NCBI GenBank assembly: GCA_900768505.1
Contig: CAAGED010000031.1
Span: 1-64,000, forward strand
DNA: 64,000 nt
DNA from: Lentisphaeria bacterium
GTDB lineage: Bacteria > Verrucomicrobiota > Lentisphaeria > Victivallales > Victivallaceae
Direction of reading: 5' to 3'
Position numbers and translations under genes: made by a program. This document shows, one piece after another, positions 1-6,570 of this stretch (positions are counted from its first letter, which is position 1; each line of letters starts with the position of its first letter). Below the pieces are notes generated by a model. That model was not told the origin of the DNA. It saw only the letters and a program-made list of their open reading frames with translations, and searched no databases.

Positions 1-30
1 CGTATCAATCAGCGTTCCGGCTGGAAAACA
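1..30 (-). other. N-terminal end of a Cys1 (class 1) intein in the helicase DExH motif
   Basis: The ten codons at the window edge read CFPAGTLIDT straight after ...VIVDE. This matches intein block A (Cys1, then a hydrophobic residue, P, A, G, T, L). The insertion point is the Walker B/DExH box, a favoured place for inteins in helicases. The rest of the intein, including any endonuclease and the C-terminal His-Asn plus Cys/Ser, lies outside the window. Confidence 0.8.
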
Positions 31-393
31 TTCATCTACGATGACAAGGTCAAAGGCATCCAGCTCGCAGGCCTTGTTGTACACGCTTTGAATCCCGGCG
101 ACAATGACCTGCTCCGTGGCGTCGGGGCTCCTGAGTCCGGCGGAATAGATGCCGATCTTCAATTCCGGACAGAGTTTGCGGATCTTGTCGGCATTCTGTT
201 CCAGCAATTCCTTGACATGGGCGAGGATCAGCACCCGACCATTCCATTTTTCCACGGTATCCTTTGCGATCTGAGCGAGGACCAGCGATTTGCCGCAACC
301 GCATGGGATTACCACGCACGGGTTTGTCTCTTTGCTGCGGAGGTGTTCATATACGGCGTCAACCGCAGCCTGCTGATAAGGCCGTAATTGCAT
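1..393 (-). CDS. SF2 DEAD/DEAH-type helicase, phage RadD-like, 5' part, interrupted by an intein
   Basis: Reading leftwards from the ATG at 393, 131 residues are visible before the window edge. The N-terminus (MQLRPYQQAAVDAVYEHL) is the Q-motif-like start of phage and RadD-type superfamily 2 helicases. Walker A follows (IPCGCGKS, about residues 29-36), then motif Ia (LILAHVKEL) and Walker B (DLVIVDE). Directly after DE the text changes to CFPAGTLIDT, the typical first block of a Cys1 intein, so the helicase should resume beyond the window at the C/A-H of its DExH box. An AGGAG ribosome binding site lies just upstream of the start. The gene belongs with the phage recombination genes further right on the same strand, though a divergent toxin-antitoxin locus lies between. 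The helicase class is firm; the exact subfamily is inferred. Confidence 0.85.
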   Translation of the reverse strand, partial: MQLRPYQQAAVDAVYEHLRSKETNPCVVIPCGCGKSLVLAQIAKDTVEKWNGRVLILAHVKELLEQNADKIRKLCPELKIGIYSAGLRSPDATEQVIVAGIQSVYNKACELDAFDLVIVDECFPAGTLIDT

Positions 394-422
394 AAAATCT
401 CCTTTTTTTTGAGATATATGTA

Positions 423-451
423 TTGACAATATCTTGACCATGTGTTATATT
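423..451 (+). promoter_or_regulatory. Promoter of the toxin-antitoxin operon
   Basis: A perfect -35 TTGACA (423-428) and a -10 TATATT (446-451) are separated by 17 bp, ahead of the antitoxin gene. The -10 lies within the left arm of the palindrome at 438-473, so binding there would block RNA polymerase. Confidence 0.7.
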
Positions 452-473
452 ATAATCAGAATATAACACATGG
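438..473. promoter_or_regulatory. Perfect 14-bp palindrome, probable antitoxin operator
   Basis: The arms CCATGTGTTATATT (438-451) and AATATAACACATGG (460-473) are exact reverse complements separated by 8 bp. The site overlaps the -10 box and the presumed transcription start just before the RelB-like antitoxin. RelB/DinJ antitoxins are ribbon-helix-helix proteins that autoregulate through such sites, so autorepression is the likely role. Confidence 0.7.
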
Positions 474-481
474 GGTGTACT

Positions 482-757
482 ATGAATGCGACAACTTTAA
501 ATGTCAGAGTCGATGCGAAACTGAAGAAAGACGTTGAATCCTGTCTCGATGAAATGGGATTGAATATGTCTACCGCAATAACGATGTATCTGAAACAAAT
601 CGTTAAACTTCGCGCAATTCCATTTCAGGTAACGGCCAATCCTCGCTTAAACAGAACAACCATTGCCGCCATTGAAGAAGCGGAGCGCATAGCGTACGAT
701 CCTTCTGTCAAAGGGTATCGCGACATTGATAGTCTGATGGAGTCTCTTAACTCATGA
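482..757 (+). CDS. RelB/DinJ family antitoxin
   Basis: A 91-residue protein starting MNATTLNVRVDAKLKKD. It has the ribbon-helix-helix N-terminus of RelB/DinJ antitoxins (beta strand TTLNVRVD, then KLKKDVESCLDEMGLNMSTA) and a polar C-terminal tail that would bind the toxin. An in-frame ATG at 470 lies inside the operator palindrome and is less likely than the one at 482. The gene overlaps the following yafQ-like reading frame by four bases (ATGA), as is usual for these pairs. The partner toxin is frameshifted, so the antitoxin may be an orphan here. It is encoded opposite to the surrounding phage genes, as independently acquired TA cassettes often are. Confidence 0.85.
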   Translation: MNATTLNVRVDAKLKKDVESCLDEMGLNMSTAITMYLKQIVKLRAIPFQVTANPRLNRTTIAAIEEAERIAYDPSVKGYRDIDSLMESLNS

Positions 758-1030
758 AATACGAGGTGAAATACACGTCCCCGTTTCAAAAAGGATTTTA
801 AGAGCCTCCAAAAATCAGACGCAGACATACAACGTTTCAAGAAAGTTGTTGAATTGCTTGCCAATGGGATCGCTTTGCCGGAGGAGTTTCATGATCATAA
901 ACTGATAGGCAACTATATCGGCGTTCGGGAATGCCATATCCGTCCCGACTGGTTGCTTATCTATAAGGTTTATAAAGATGTTCTGGTTCTTCAGCTGATG
1001 CGCACTGGTTCCCATAGCAAGTTACTCTGA
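754..1030 (+). pseudogene. YafQ/RelE-type mRNA interferase toxin, frameshifted
   Basis: Translation from the ATG at 754 gives MKYEVKYTSPFQKGF and a stop. Removing one C from the CCCC run at 779-782 restores a continuous frame: MKYEVKYTSRFKKDFKSL, then DADIQRFKKVVELLANG, HDHKLIGNYIGVRECHIRP, DWLLIYKV and LVLQLMRTGSHSKLL, ending at 1030. These are hallmark YafQ/RelE blocks, with the conserved H-LxG, C-H/RPDW-L-Y and R-TGSHS-L elements. The single extra base in a homopolymer could be a real inactivating mutation, a phase-variable tract or a sequencing error. If real, the ribosome-dependent endoribonuclease is dead while its antitoxin stays intact. Confidence 0.8.
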
Positions 1031-1246
1031 ATTCCGTATTCCCGCCTTGATCAGGTCAAAGGCAAGCTGTGTCTTGATTTGCTGGAGACGTTGCTTGTCA
1101 ATCTTCAGGATTCTCCGGATCGCGCCGTCTTTGTAACCGTTCATATAAAGGAAACAGACCAGCCGCCGGGTGTCGTCGGTGATGTTCTTCACGAATTCCT
1201 GGACGATTTGCCTGCGTCGTCCGCCGTTCTGTCTTCTTTCTTCCAT
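1022..1246 (-). CDS. Small HTH protein, sigma-70 region 4-like
   Basis: 74 residues beginning MEERRQNGGRRRQIV. The segment RRLVCFLYMNGYKDGAIRRILKI followed by KQRLQQIKTQL has the shape of a sigma-70 region 4 helix-turn-helix. Such small proteins occur in phage early regions as transcription regulators. The assigned start overlaps the end of rusA by 58 bases, so the true start could be further in. The 3' end overlaps the last bases of the convergent toxin reading frame. No specific family is assigned. Confidence 0.55.
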   Translation of the reverse strand: MEERRQNGGRRRQIVQEFVKNITDDTRRLVCFLYMNGYKDGAIRRILKIDKQRLQQIKTQLAFDLIKAGIRNSE

Positions 1247-1590
1247 TCACATATCCTTATATATGCCATCCCGTCGGGCGGCATGGGTTCGCGTTTGATG
1301 ACGGTCAGTTTGCAGATTTGACTGTCATCGTCGTACAGTCCTCCATGCGTGAATGTGTCCAGCAGACATTTCAGGGAATTGTCCACGTCGCGGCGGCGGT
1401 TGTCCGGCGGATAGAGTTCAATCAGAAGCTCCACCGGACCGGAGAACTTCACCACGCGGTCGGTTGTGAAACGGGCGACCACATTTTCTCGGTAGCGCCG
1501 TCCATCGCGGCTGATCAGCACACGCGGACCAACGTGCCTGTAATAGTGATTCACGCTGGGAGGCCACGGAAGTTCAAATTCCGCCGTCAT
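1189..1590 (-). CDS. rusA: RusA-family Holliday junction resolvase
   Basis: 133 residues from the ATG at 1590, chosen because it overlaps the stop of the upstream DUF669 gene (ATGA) and gives the canonical RusA start (FELPWPPSVNHYYR). A longer upstream frame is low-complexity shadow. The catalytic region RRRDVDNSLKCLLDTF holds the conserved Asp pair (DxDN) and Lys that bind metal and cut four-way junctions. RusA proteins are dimeric phage endonucleases acting late in recombination or replication. Its position directly after the ssDNA-binding gene and in one module with Sak4 and a PD-(D/E)XK nuclease fits a complete phage recombination pathway. Confidence 0.9.
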   Translation of the reverse strand: MTAEFELPWPPSVNHYYRHVGPRVLISRDGRRYRENVVARFTTDRVVKFSGPVELLIELYPPDNRRRDVDNSLKCLLDTFTHGGLYDDDSQICKLTVIKREPMPPDGMAYIRICEWKKEDRTADDAGKSSRNS

Positions 1591-2054
1591 TTGCCCCTTG
1601 CCCACGGGGGCGCGGCGTTGGTCGGCTGTGCGGCCGGGGTGTTCTGCGTCGCGCCGGAGAGAGCCGCTTTCGGGGCAAATCCGCGAATCTCGTTGACAAT
1701 CTCGTCGTCCTGATTTTTGCGACAGCGGACCGTGATGGTGAGCGGCAGATTGTGGAGTTCCACAGAATCGCGCGGCTGGATCACGTTGACGGCACGACAG
1801 ATTGCCGAGAGATCGGCACGGGCCATGCGGACGGCTTCGCTGTTCGCGTTTTCCAGATTCAGACGCACCCAAAGTTTGCGGTTCTTGTAATCACCCTCGA
1901 TAATCTCGAATTCGAGTTGAAGATATTTTCCCGTTCCGGATTTGGTGTCTTTCATTTCCGAGTCGGTGATGACGGCCTGATATTTTCCCGCCGGGATAGC
2001 GTCGAAACCGACCGACGGTTCGACCTCGTTCGCATTGAAATTGAGTGTGGACAT
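1587..2054 (-). CDS. DUF669 phage single-stranded-DNA-binding protein
   Basis: 155 residues starting MSTLNFNANEVEPSVGFDAIPAG. The opening (PAGKYQAVITDSEMKDTKSG), then YLQLEFEIIEGDYKNRKLW and NLEN, is typical of DUF669, a family found in phage recombination modules and thought to coat ssDNA. The C-terminus is flexible and rich in Ala, Pro and Gln (from about residue 125), as in many SSB-like proteins. It overlaps rusA by four bases and is probably cotranscribed with it. The family call is firm; ssDNA binding is inferred from family knowledge and context. Confidence 0.85.
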   Translation of the reverse strand: MSTLNFNANEVEPSVGFDAIPAGKYQAVITDSEMKDTKSGTGKYLQLEFEIIEGDYKNRKLWVRLNLENANSEAVRMARADLSAICRAVNVIQPRDSVELHNLPLTITVRCRKNQDDEIVNEIRGFAPKAALSGATQNTPAAQPTNAAPPWARGK

Positions 2055-2072
2055 GGTGTGTTTCCTTTGTTT

Positions 2073-2300
2073 TTACGCCAAGCAGAGAGCTTGGTTGTTG
2101 AAAGCGGTTCTGACTTTCGGCGGCTTCGGACGCGGCTCGCTGATCGCGACCGCCGGAGCGCCTGGACACTGAATGTGTTCGTGATATTCGACGGGTGAAT
2201 ACTCGTCCCGGACGGCGCGGTAACGTTCGCCGGGACGGATCATCTGCCCGCAGAGATCACACGCCATCGGACGATACGCCGTCCGGATTTTTTGGTGCAT
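2073..2300 (-). CDS. Small Cys/His-rich protein, probable zinc-binding
   Basis: 75 residues. The N-terminal part contains CDLCGQMIRPGERY followed by EYHEHIQCP, giving a C-x2-C...H-x-H-x2-C pattern that could hold one zinc ion, similar to short treble-clef proteins in phage early regions. The rest (PRPKPPKVRTAFNNQALCLA) is basic and unstructured. It overlaps the preceding 56-codon gene by 44 bases in another frame. Function unknown; DNA binding or a role as an accessory factor is only a guess. Confidence 0.55.
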   Translation of the reverse strand: MHQKIRTAYRPMACDLCGQMIRPGERYRAVRDEYSPVEYHEHIQCPGAPAVAISEPRPKPPKVRTAFNNQALCLA

Positions 2301-2427
2301 GTTTTTTCACCTCATAGACTTTGCGTTCCTTGAATTCTTCCTGTTTTCCCTTGTTCCAGTTGCTGACCGGGCGAAAATACCCGCAGACGCGACTGAACAC
2401 CTCACAGATTGCACCGCATTTGCTCAC
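2257..2427 (-). CDS. Mini protein resembling the C-terminal glycyl-radical end of anaerobic ribonucleotide reductase
   Basis: 56 residues starting at a GTG that overlaps the TGA of the Sak4 gene (GTGA). The core, CGAICEVFSRVCGYFRPV then NWNKGKQEEFKER, matches the C-terminal end of class III ribonucleotide reductase NrdD: a Cys-rich beginning, a glycyl-radical-like RVCGY loop and the WN-GK-EEF tail. No catalytic barrel is present. Stand-alone glycyl-radical domains exist (for example YfiD, which rescues cleaved pyruvate formate-lyase), so a spare-part role for a host NrdD is conceivable but unproven. It may equally be a phage mini-protein with another use for this fold. Confidence 0.6.
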   Translation of the reverse strand: MSKCGAICEVFSRVCGYFRPVSNWNKGKQEEFKERKVYEVKKHAPKNPDGVSSDGV

Positions 2428-4211
2428 TTGTTTTGCTCCTCGATTTTGCTGTAGGCGTCGATGAACGCCTGCCACGAAAGCGGAATCTCGGCGGGCAAAC
2501 CGTAGCGGTTTTTCGCAATGCAGGCCGGACTGCCGACCGTGCGGATGATGCGCTCCCCTCCATCCGACCCGATGGGCGCGGCGATGGCACGGTCGTTTTC
2601 TTTCGTCACCCGGAACTTCTTGTTTGCGAAAAGCACCGCGTCGACCCATTCCGCGATCAGCGACGCGGCATGCTTGTGAAGCCGTGGCGTGTAGCGGTCA
2701 TAGGCGGCGTTTTCTGGATCTTCGAAACGCTCCACCTTGGCGTGTGCAACCAGAATCACCATCATTCCGCGTTTATCCCGGAGTTCCTGAAGCAGATTGA
2801 TGACCTTGCGCCAGTGGGTAAGCGCGTGGGTGTAGCCCCTGCCGTAACCGCCATCCGCCTTTTCGATGTTCCGGACGCCGTATTCGCGGCAGACCTCGTC
2901 AAAGATCAGCCGTTCCAGCCAATCGGCGGAATCAACCACCACGGTCTGAAAATCATGCTGTTCATCCCTGAGCGCGGTCAGTTCCGCCAGCACTTCCGCG
3001 AGGCTGTGCGCCAGAGGGAACTTCTTGCAGTTGATTTCTCCCAGACCGTCCTCGGTCTGAACGAAAATCGCTCCCGGCGCGGATGCTCCGAACGTGCTAT
3101 TGTGTGTTACGATGAAATCATCGGTAACGTAGAGTGAATCCAGCGCGTCAATGACAATGCACTGACATGCTTTCCTGCCGACGAATTCGACGTTTCGAAT
3201 CGTATGGCGAATCATCCATTCCGGGAATTTCCATTTTGCCATGTGCTTGGCTGATGCTACCGGCACGATTCCATTGGTGAAGGATGCATAAATCCGGTGA
3301 GACGGTTTCGTATCATGCTTCTCTCCGTTTTTGCGGTAATGCGCCGGGCGCACTTCCATTGTCGCCGAACCGCCAAGCGAACGGACGAGAAACAGAATGT
3401 CCTTTGCCATTTGGGGACTTACGGTTGAAATTTCGACCGCGCCGGGACGAACCACATATCCATCGCCATCGCAAAGACCGCGAAGCAGTTCCTGTCTATC
3501 TTCCACGGATGCCATGAGATATTGGCTCGGAATGAATTTCGTATCGCTGATTTTGTCCTCAAGTCCAAGCGACGCCAGTCCTTTTCTGAATTCACTGGGC
3601 GCACTTCCATACTGACGTTTACGGATGCGAATGCTCCTTTCGGCGGCACTGGTGGTGTCGGATTCCGGAACGCTATCGGCTATCCGTTTGAGAATATCCG
3701 GTTCCGGATTTGAAATGATTGCAGAGCTGCCGCAGTTGCCCTCCGCAAGATATACGCCCAGCAGCCATGGCGAGATCGGCAATTCCGCTGAGGTTTCAAA
3801 TTCCGCAGGAGCAACGCGCGGAACTCCGTGATTGAAATGAGTTCCACAACGCAGCGTATGACGGATTGTATTCATGTTTCTCACCGCGCCGGGCTGGGCG
3901 TGGTCGCGTTCACTGCGTGTTTGCGTGAACCAGAGATGTTCATCCGTGCATTCCGTTTGCGAGCCGTCGCGGAACGTGACGCGGAAGACTTCCTTCTCCC
4001 CTTGCGGAAAGACGGCCAAAACCTTATGCGCCTTGCCATCCGCTCCGATGACACGGTCGCCGACATGGATGGCTCCCATTTCGACAAATCCTGTCGGCGT
4101 CAAAACTTGTGCGTCAAGCGGCTGTGCTTTGCCTACCCCTTCTGAACCGTAAATCATGATGCGAGGCGGCTTGCTTTCCCGCCCGGACTGAATGTTTTCC
4201 AGCATTCCCAT
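2424..4211 (-). CDS. Sak4-like phage recombination ATPase, interrupted by an intein
   Basis: 595 residues, of which the host protein is 252 (residues 1-28 and 372-595). The exteins join to give IMIYGSEGVGK-STFGASAPG, a P-loop split between Lys and Ser. Downstream are Walker B (TVVVDSADWLE), a polar sensor segment (MMVILVAHAKVERF) and a C-terminal region typical of the small RecA-like Sak4/AAA_24 proteins, which act with a phage SSB in single-strand annealing. Without splicing the P-loop is disrupted, so activity should depend on intein removal. Its neighbours are a PD-(D/E)XK exonuclease upstream, and DUF669 and RusA downstream, the expected partners. The stop overlaps the GTG of the next gene. 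Confidence 0.88.
   Translation of the reverse strand: MGMLENIQSGRESKPPRIMIYGSEGVGKAQPLDAQVLTPTGFVEMGAIHVGDRVIGADGKAHKVLAVFPQGEKEVFRVTFRDGSQTECTDEHLWFTQTRSERDHAQPGAVRNMNTIRHTLRCGTHFNHGVPRVAPAEFETSAELPISPWLLGVYLAEGNCGSSAIISNPEPDILKRIADSVPESDTTSAAERSIRIRKRQYGSAPSEFRKGLASLGLEDKISDTKFIPSQYLMASVEDRQELLRGLCDGDGYVVRPGAVEISTVSPQMAKDILFLVRSLGGSATMEVRPAHYRKNGEKHDTKPSHRIYASFTNGIVPVASAKHMAKWKFPEWMIRHTIRNVEFVGRKACQCIVIDALDSLYVTDDFIVTHNSTFGASAPGAIFVQTEDGLGEINCKKFPLAHSLAEVLAELTALRDEQHDFQTVVVDSADWLERLIFDEVCREYGVRNIEKADGGYGRGYTHALTHWRKVINLLQELRDKRGMMVILVAHAKVERFEDPENAAYDRYTPRLHKHAASLIAEWVDAVLFANKKFRVTKENDRAIAAPIGSDGGERIIRTVGSPACIAKNRYGLPAEIPLSWQAFIDAYSKIEEQNK
3099..4127 (-). other. Class 3-type intein with LAGLIDADG homing endonuclease in the Sak4 Walker A motif
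   Basis: 343 residues, beginning AQPLDAQVLTPTGF and ending VTHN before extein Ser. Residue 1 is Ala, so the standard Cys1/Ser1 splicing start is missing. A Trp in block B (DEHLW, W66), a Cys in block F (CIVID, C323) and a Thr in block G (T341 of THN) form the W-C-T signature of class 3 inteins, which initiate splicing from the block F Cys. Two dodecapeptide endonuclease motifs are visible: LLGVYLAEG (122-130) and LLRGLCDGDGY (214-224). The frame is open throughout and splice-site residues are intact, so both splicing and homing look possible. Class 3 inteins are known mainly from phage genes. Confidence 0.9.
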
Positions 4212-4229
4212 TGTGTGTATTCCTTTATG

Positions 4230-5033
4230 TTAGAGGGTGTCGATGATGCGGATGTCTTCGTAACCTGTCGGCCAGACGCCAGTCGTGCAGCAGGCGCGGA
4301 AGCGTTCCAGTGCCGCTTTGTTGGAAAGTTCGGCGAGGTCAAGCACCTCGTCAGTCAGTTTCCATACTCCGGCGGAAAACGGCTCGTTTTTCTCAACCGC
4401 AATGATGTGAACTGGAACGGTAATTCCCGTCGCCTTGCGAATGACAGCCCGGTAAAACGCCAGCTGGTGGATGTATCCGTAACGGCGGCAGTCGGACTCA
4501 AACCATTTCAGACTGTCGCAGGTTTTGAGATCGACCAGACCGAGCGACGGGTTGAACCAGTCCATGCGGATCTGGCACGGAACGCCGCAGCATTCGGCGC
4601 GGATCACGCCCTCCGCTTCGCCGTTGGCCAGCAGTTCAGAAGCGATCGGATGGAGCCAGACCCCGGTTTGAAGTTTCAGAATGAAGTTGTAATCCTTGCC
4701 GGAAACGACCTCCCTATCCTGCGTCGCCGCCCATTCGGCAAACGCCTTGGTCTTGGAGCCGTAGGATTCTCCGGTGCGGGGATTGATCGGCCCGTCCGAA
4801 ACCACATACTCGTGATCAAAAGCGTTGCGTCCTTCCAAAATCAGGCAGTGCGCGGCGCGTCCCATGATGAAAGCGGCGGATTCGGTTTCCTCGATCTTGC
4901 CGGTGACTTTCTTGCGGTAGAGAGCCGGAGATTCCCGGAAGTCGGCCAGCAGATGGCTCGACAAAAATTCTCCGCTGCGGCTGCGGGCGTGGTATTCGTC
5001 CGCCGGTTCGTGGATGATGAAGTTGTTGTTCAT
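4230..5033 (-). CDS. PD-(D/E)XK nuclease, DUF3799/RecE-like phage exonuclease
   Basis: 267 residues from the ATG at 5033 (MNNNFIIHEPADEYHAR); a longer frame to 5132 lacks a plausible start. Features of the RecE C-terminal/DUF3799 exonucleases are present: SSHLLADFRESPALYRKK, the helix AAFIMGRAAHCLILEG with the active-site His, then IRMDWFNPSLGLVDLKTC with the catalytic Asp and D-x-K, and a Gln/Tyr helix (YIHQLAFYRAV). These nucleases resect double-stranded ends to give ssDNA for an annealing protein. It lies 18 bases upstream of the Sak4 start, so the two are probably translated together. Confidence 0.85.
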   Translation of the reverse strand: MNNNFIIHEPADEYHARSRSGEFLSSHLLADFRESPALYRKKVTGKIEETESAAFIMGRAAHCLILEGRNAFDHEYVVSDGPINPRTGESYGSKTKAFAEWAATQDREVVSGKDYNFILKLQTGVWLHPIASELLANGEAEGVIRAECCGVPCQIRMDWFNPSLGLVDLKTCDSLKWFESDCRRYGYIHQLAFYRAVIRKATGITVPVHIIAVEKNEPFSAGVWKLTDEVLDLAELSNKAALERFRACCTTGVWPTGYEDIRIIDTL

Positions 5034-5049
5034 GGTAATTCCTTTATGG

Positions 5050-5361
5050 TTAAAAAGTGAGTTCGTTCTTGTCAAATCCGTAATCGAGGAAGCGTTTGCG
5101 AATAAACGGGAGGTGCTTGGTCTGTAACGCACGGGGAGAAATCATCAACGCAGAACATATGCGGCTTTGCGAATAGCCTTCCAACAGCATCGCACAGATT
5201 TTCTTTTCGAGTACCGGAAGGGAATTGATGGTATCACGCACGTCCATATCGTAAGTAAGTTCGCTAATGGGATCGCAGGTCAGATTGACAGTAGCCTCAA
5301 CCGCCAGTTCCCGATGAAGTCTGCGGTCGACTTCGTCATCTATGTAAATTTCTTTTTTCAT
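5050..5361 (-). CDS. Small sigma-70 region 4-like HTH protein
   Basis: 103 residues starting MKKEIYIDDEVDRRLHREL at 5361. The C-terminal half (LPVLEKKICAMLLEGYSQSR, then ICSALMISPRALQTKHLPFI) resembles sigma-70 region 4: a helix, a short turn and a recognition helix. The N-terminal half is acidic without recognisable motifs. It ends 17 bases before the exonuclease start, so it may regulate or precede that operon. It is one of three such HTH proteins in this module. The fold is inferred; the target is unknown. Confidence 0.55.
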   Translation of the reverse strand: MKKEIYIDDEVDRRLHRELAVEATVNLTCDPISELTYDMDVRDTINSLPVLEKKICAMLLEGYSQSRICSALMISPRALQTKHLPFIRKRFLDYGFDKNELTF

Positions 5362-5450
5362 TTCATTCTCCGTTGGGTTAAATTCTTTTTTTCTCACGCC
5401 GGGTATATATCCAGAGTTTTGAAAAATATTCTCGCCTTCGCAAAGAAAGT

Positions 5451-6077
5451 TCAGAAATAATTTTCCCGGAAGGCGCGACGCATGTTGGGAAGCGCATGAC
5501 GATAGAAATAGCGGCGACAGCAATAATTGCTGTTGCAAATTTCAGCAATGGGAATTCCATCCATAATCGCCTGAGCGATCCTTTGGTCCTTGGGCGAAAG
5601 TGATTCCAATGCCTCCTTAAACGCCTCTCCTTTTTCCAACGAAAAAAAAGGATCATCAGAATAGGTGTTTGTTTGGGTTCGCATTCCGACGGAAACATCC
5701 ATGACAAGAGAATTGCTTTCTGTTTCGACCAGTGTCTCGATCTGAACGGCTCTTGAAATGACCTGCTGTGTTTTTGTCGCATATTTGCGGCGAGCCCGCA
5801 TCAGTCCTGCTTCCAGGACGATCCGGCAGAAGGTCTTGATATCGGATTTTTGCGGGTCGTATGTTTCAAGTCGCTGTGCAAGAAAGATTAACATTTCCTG
5901 AGAAATATCATCCTCATAGGAAGCCATGAAGGGGAAAAGGCGGCTGTTTCCAACAACAAGGCTTCGCAGGGATTCCCGCACATAAGGAATCGCGATAACC
6001 TCTTCAAATGTTGGGGCGTTATTGATGGAAGAGACAGATTCCGCATTGCGGACGGACGTTTTTTCGATTTGAGTCAT
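5451..6077 (-). CDS. Sigma-70-family-like protein of phage type
   Basis: 208 residues. The middle part (MASYEDDISQEMLIFLAQRL, then YDPQKSDIKTFCRIVLEAG) resembles sigma region 2, where D-x-Q-E-hhh-h-ar-L, the 'yDP-ks-f-ty' stretch and a basic R-x-R-R-K follow each other. The C-terminus (ALESLSPKDQRIAQAIMDG followed by IPIAEICNSNYCCRRYFYR) resembles region 4. Linker residues 105-150 are not recognised. Such proteins probably direct RNA polymerase to phage promoters. It is separated from the next upstream gene by a strong hairpin terminator, so it likely has its own promoter. Confidence 0.6.
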   Translation of the reverse strand: MTQIEKTSVRNAESVSSINNAPTFEEVIAIPYVRESLRSLVVGNSRLFPFMASYEDDISQEMLIFLAQRLETYDPQKSDIKTFCRIVLEAGLMRARRKYATKTQQVISRAVQIETLVETESNSLVMDVSVGMRTQTNTYSDDPFFSLEKGEAFKEALESLSPKDQRIAQAIMDGIPIAEICNSNYCCRRYFYRHALPNMRRAFRENYF

Positions 6078-6127
6078 TTCGACTGCTCCTGTTGGTTTGG
6101 AGCGGTCGGGATGCCGTCAAAAAAAAT

Positions 6128-6176
6128 GGAGATGATCGGGTGCGCCAATTTTCTGGCGGCATTCCCGACCATCTCC
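6128..6176. terminator. Strong hairpin with poly-T on both sides
   Basis: Arms GGAGATGATCGGG (6128-6140) and CCCGACCATCTCC (6164-6176) pair with one mismatch, extended inward by TGCGCCA/TGGCGGCA. T tracts follow on the plus strand (GTTTTTC) and on the minus strand (ATTTTTTTTGA). It likely ends the minus-strand transcript of the 6244-6570 gene. One GTGCGCCAAT unit of the upstream repeats (6140-6149) lies inside the stem. Confidence 0.75.
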
Positions 6177-6243
6177 GTTTTTCGGTTGATTGGTCAGCTA
6201 AATACCTGTTCGATATATCAGTGGGATCGGGTCATCAGCCCGG

Positions 6244-6570
6244 TCAAAGTGATTGAATGGTCTCCTCAATTTCCGCTCGGACAGGGAGCCCTGCGGTAAT
6301 TTGGATCGCGTGAAGCGTTCCTTTCCTAATTCCGCGAAGCATATTGATGAAGCGGATATGTTTATCTGTCAGCAGAAAGTTTCCATCCGTTCGGGATGCC
6401 TTGTGAATATTGTCGGCATGTTCAAAACTGGCGCTTGAAATTTTTCTGCTTTCCGGAGTCAGTGCAATAACACCGCAGGAGATTTCGAGATTCTCAATTC
6501 TGCCGAAACCAATCTCGCTCATCATTGCGAGCAATTTCTTTTCCGCATCGGTTAATTCATGGTAATACAT
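6244..6570 (-). CDS. Hypothetical phage-type protein
   Basis: 108 residues starting MYYHELTDAEKKLLAMMSEI. I do not recognise a family. The sequence is mixed alpha/beta with no transmembrane segment, signal peptide or Cys motif. The C-terminal part (DKHIRFINMLRGIRKGTLHA followed by IQITAGLPV) is basic and could be helical. It is the first gene after the repeat array at 6653-6860 and is followed by a strong terminator, so it forms a separate small transcription unit, which could suit an early regulatory protein. That role is a guess. Confidence 0.5.
   Translation of the reverse strand: MYYHELTDAEKKLLAMMSEIGFGRIENLEISCGVIALTPESRKISSASFEHADNIHKASRTDGNFLLTDKHIRFINMLRGIRKGTLHAIQITAGLPVRAEIEETIQSL

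Noticed and set aside
1189..1872. Long 227-residue reading of rusA
   Set aside because: Residues before MTAEFELPW are an antisense-like shadow of DUF669; the internal ATG overlaps the DUF669 stop as expected.
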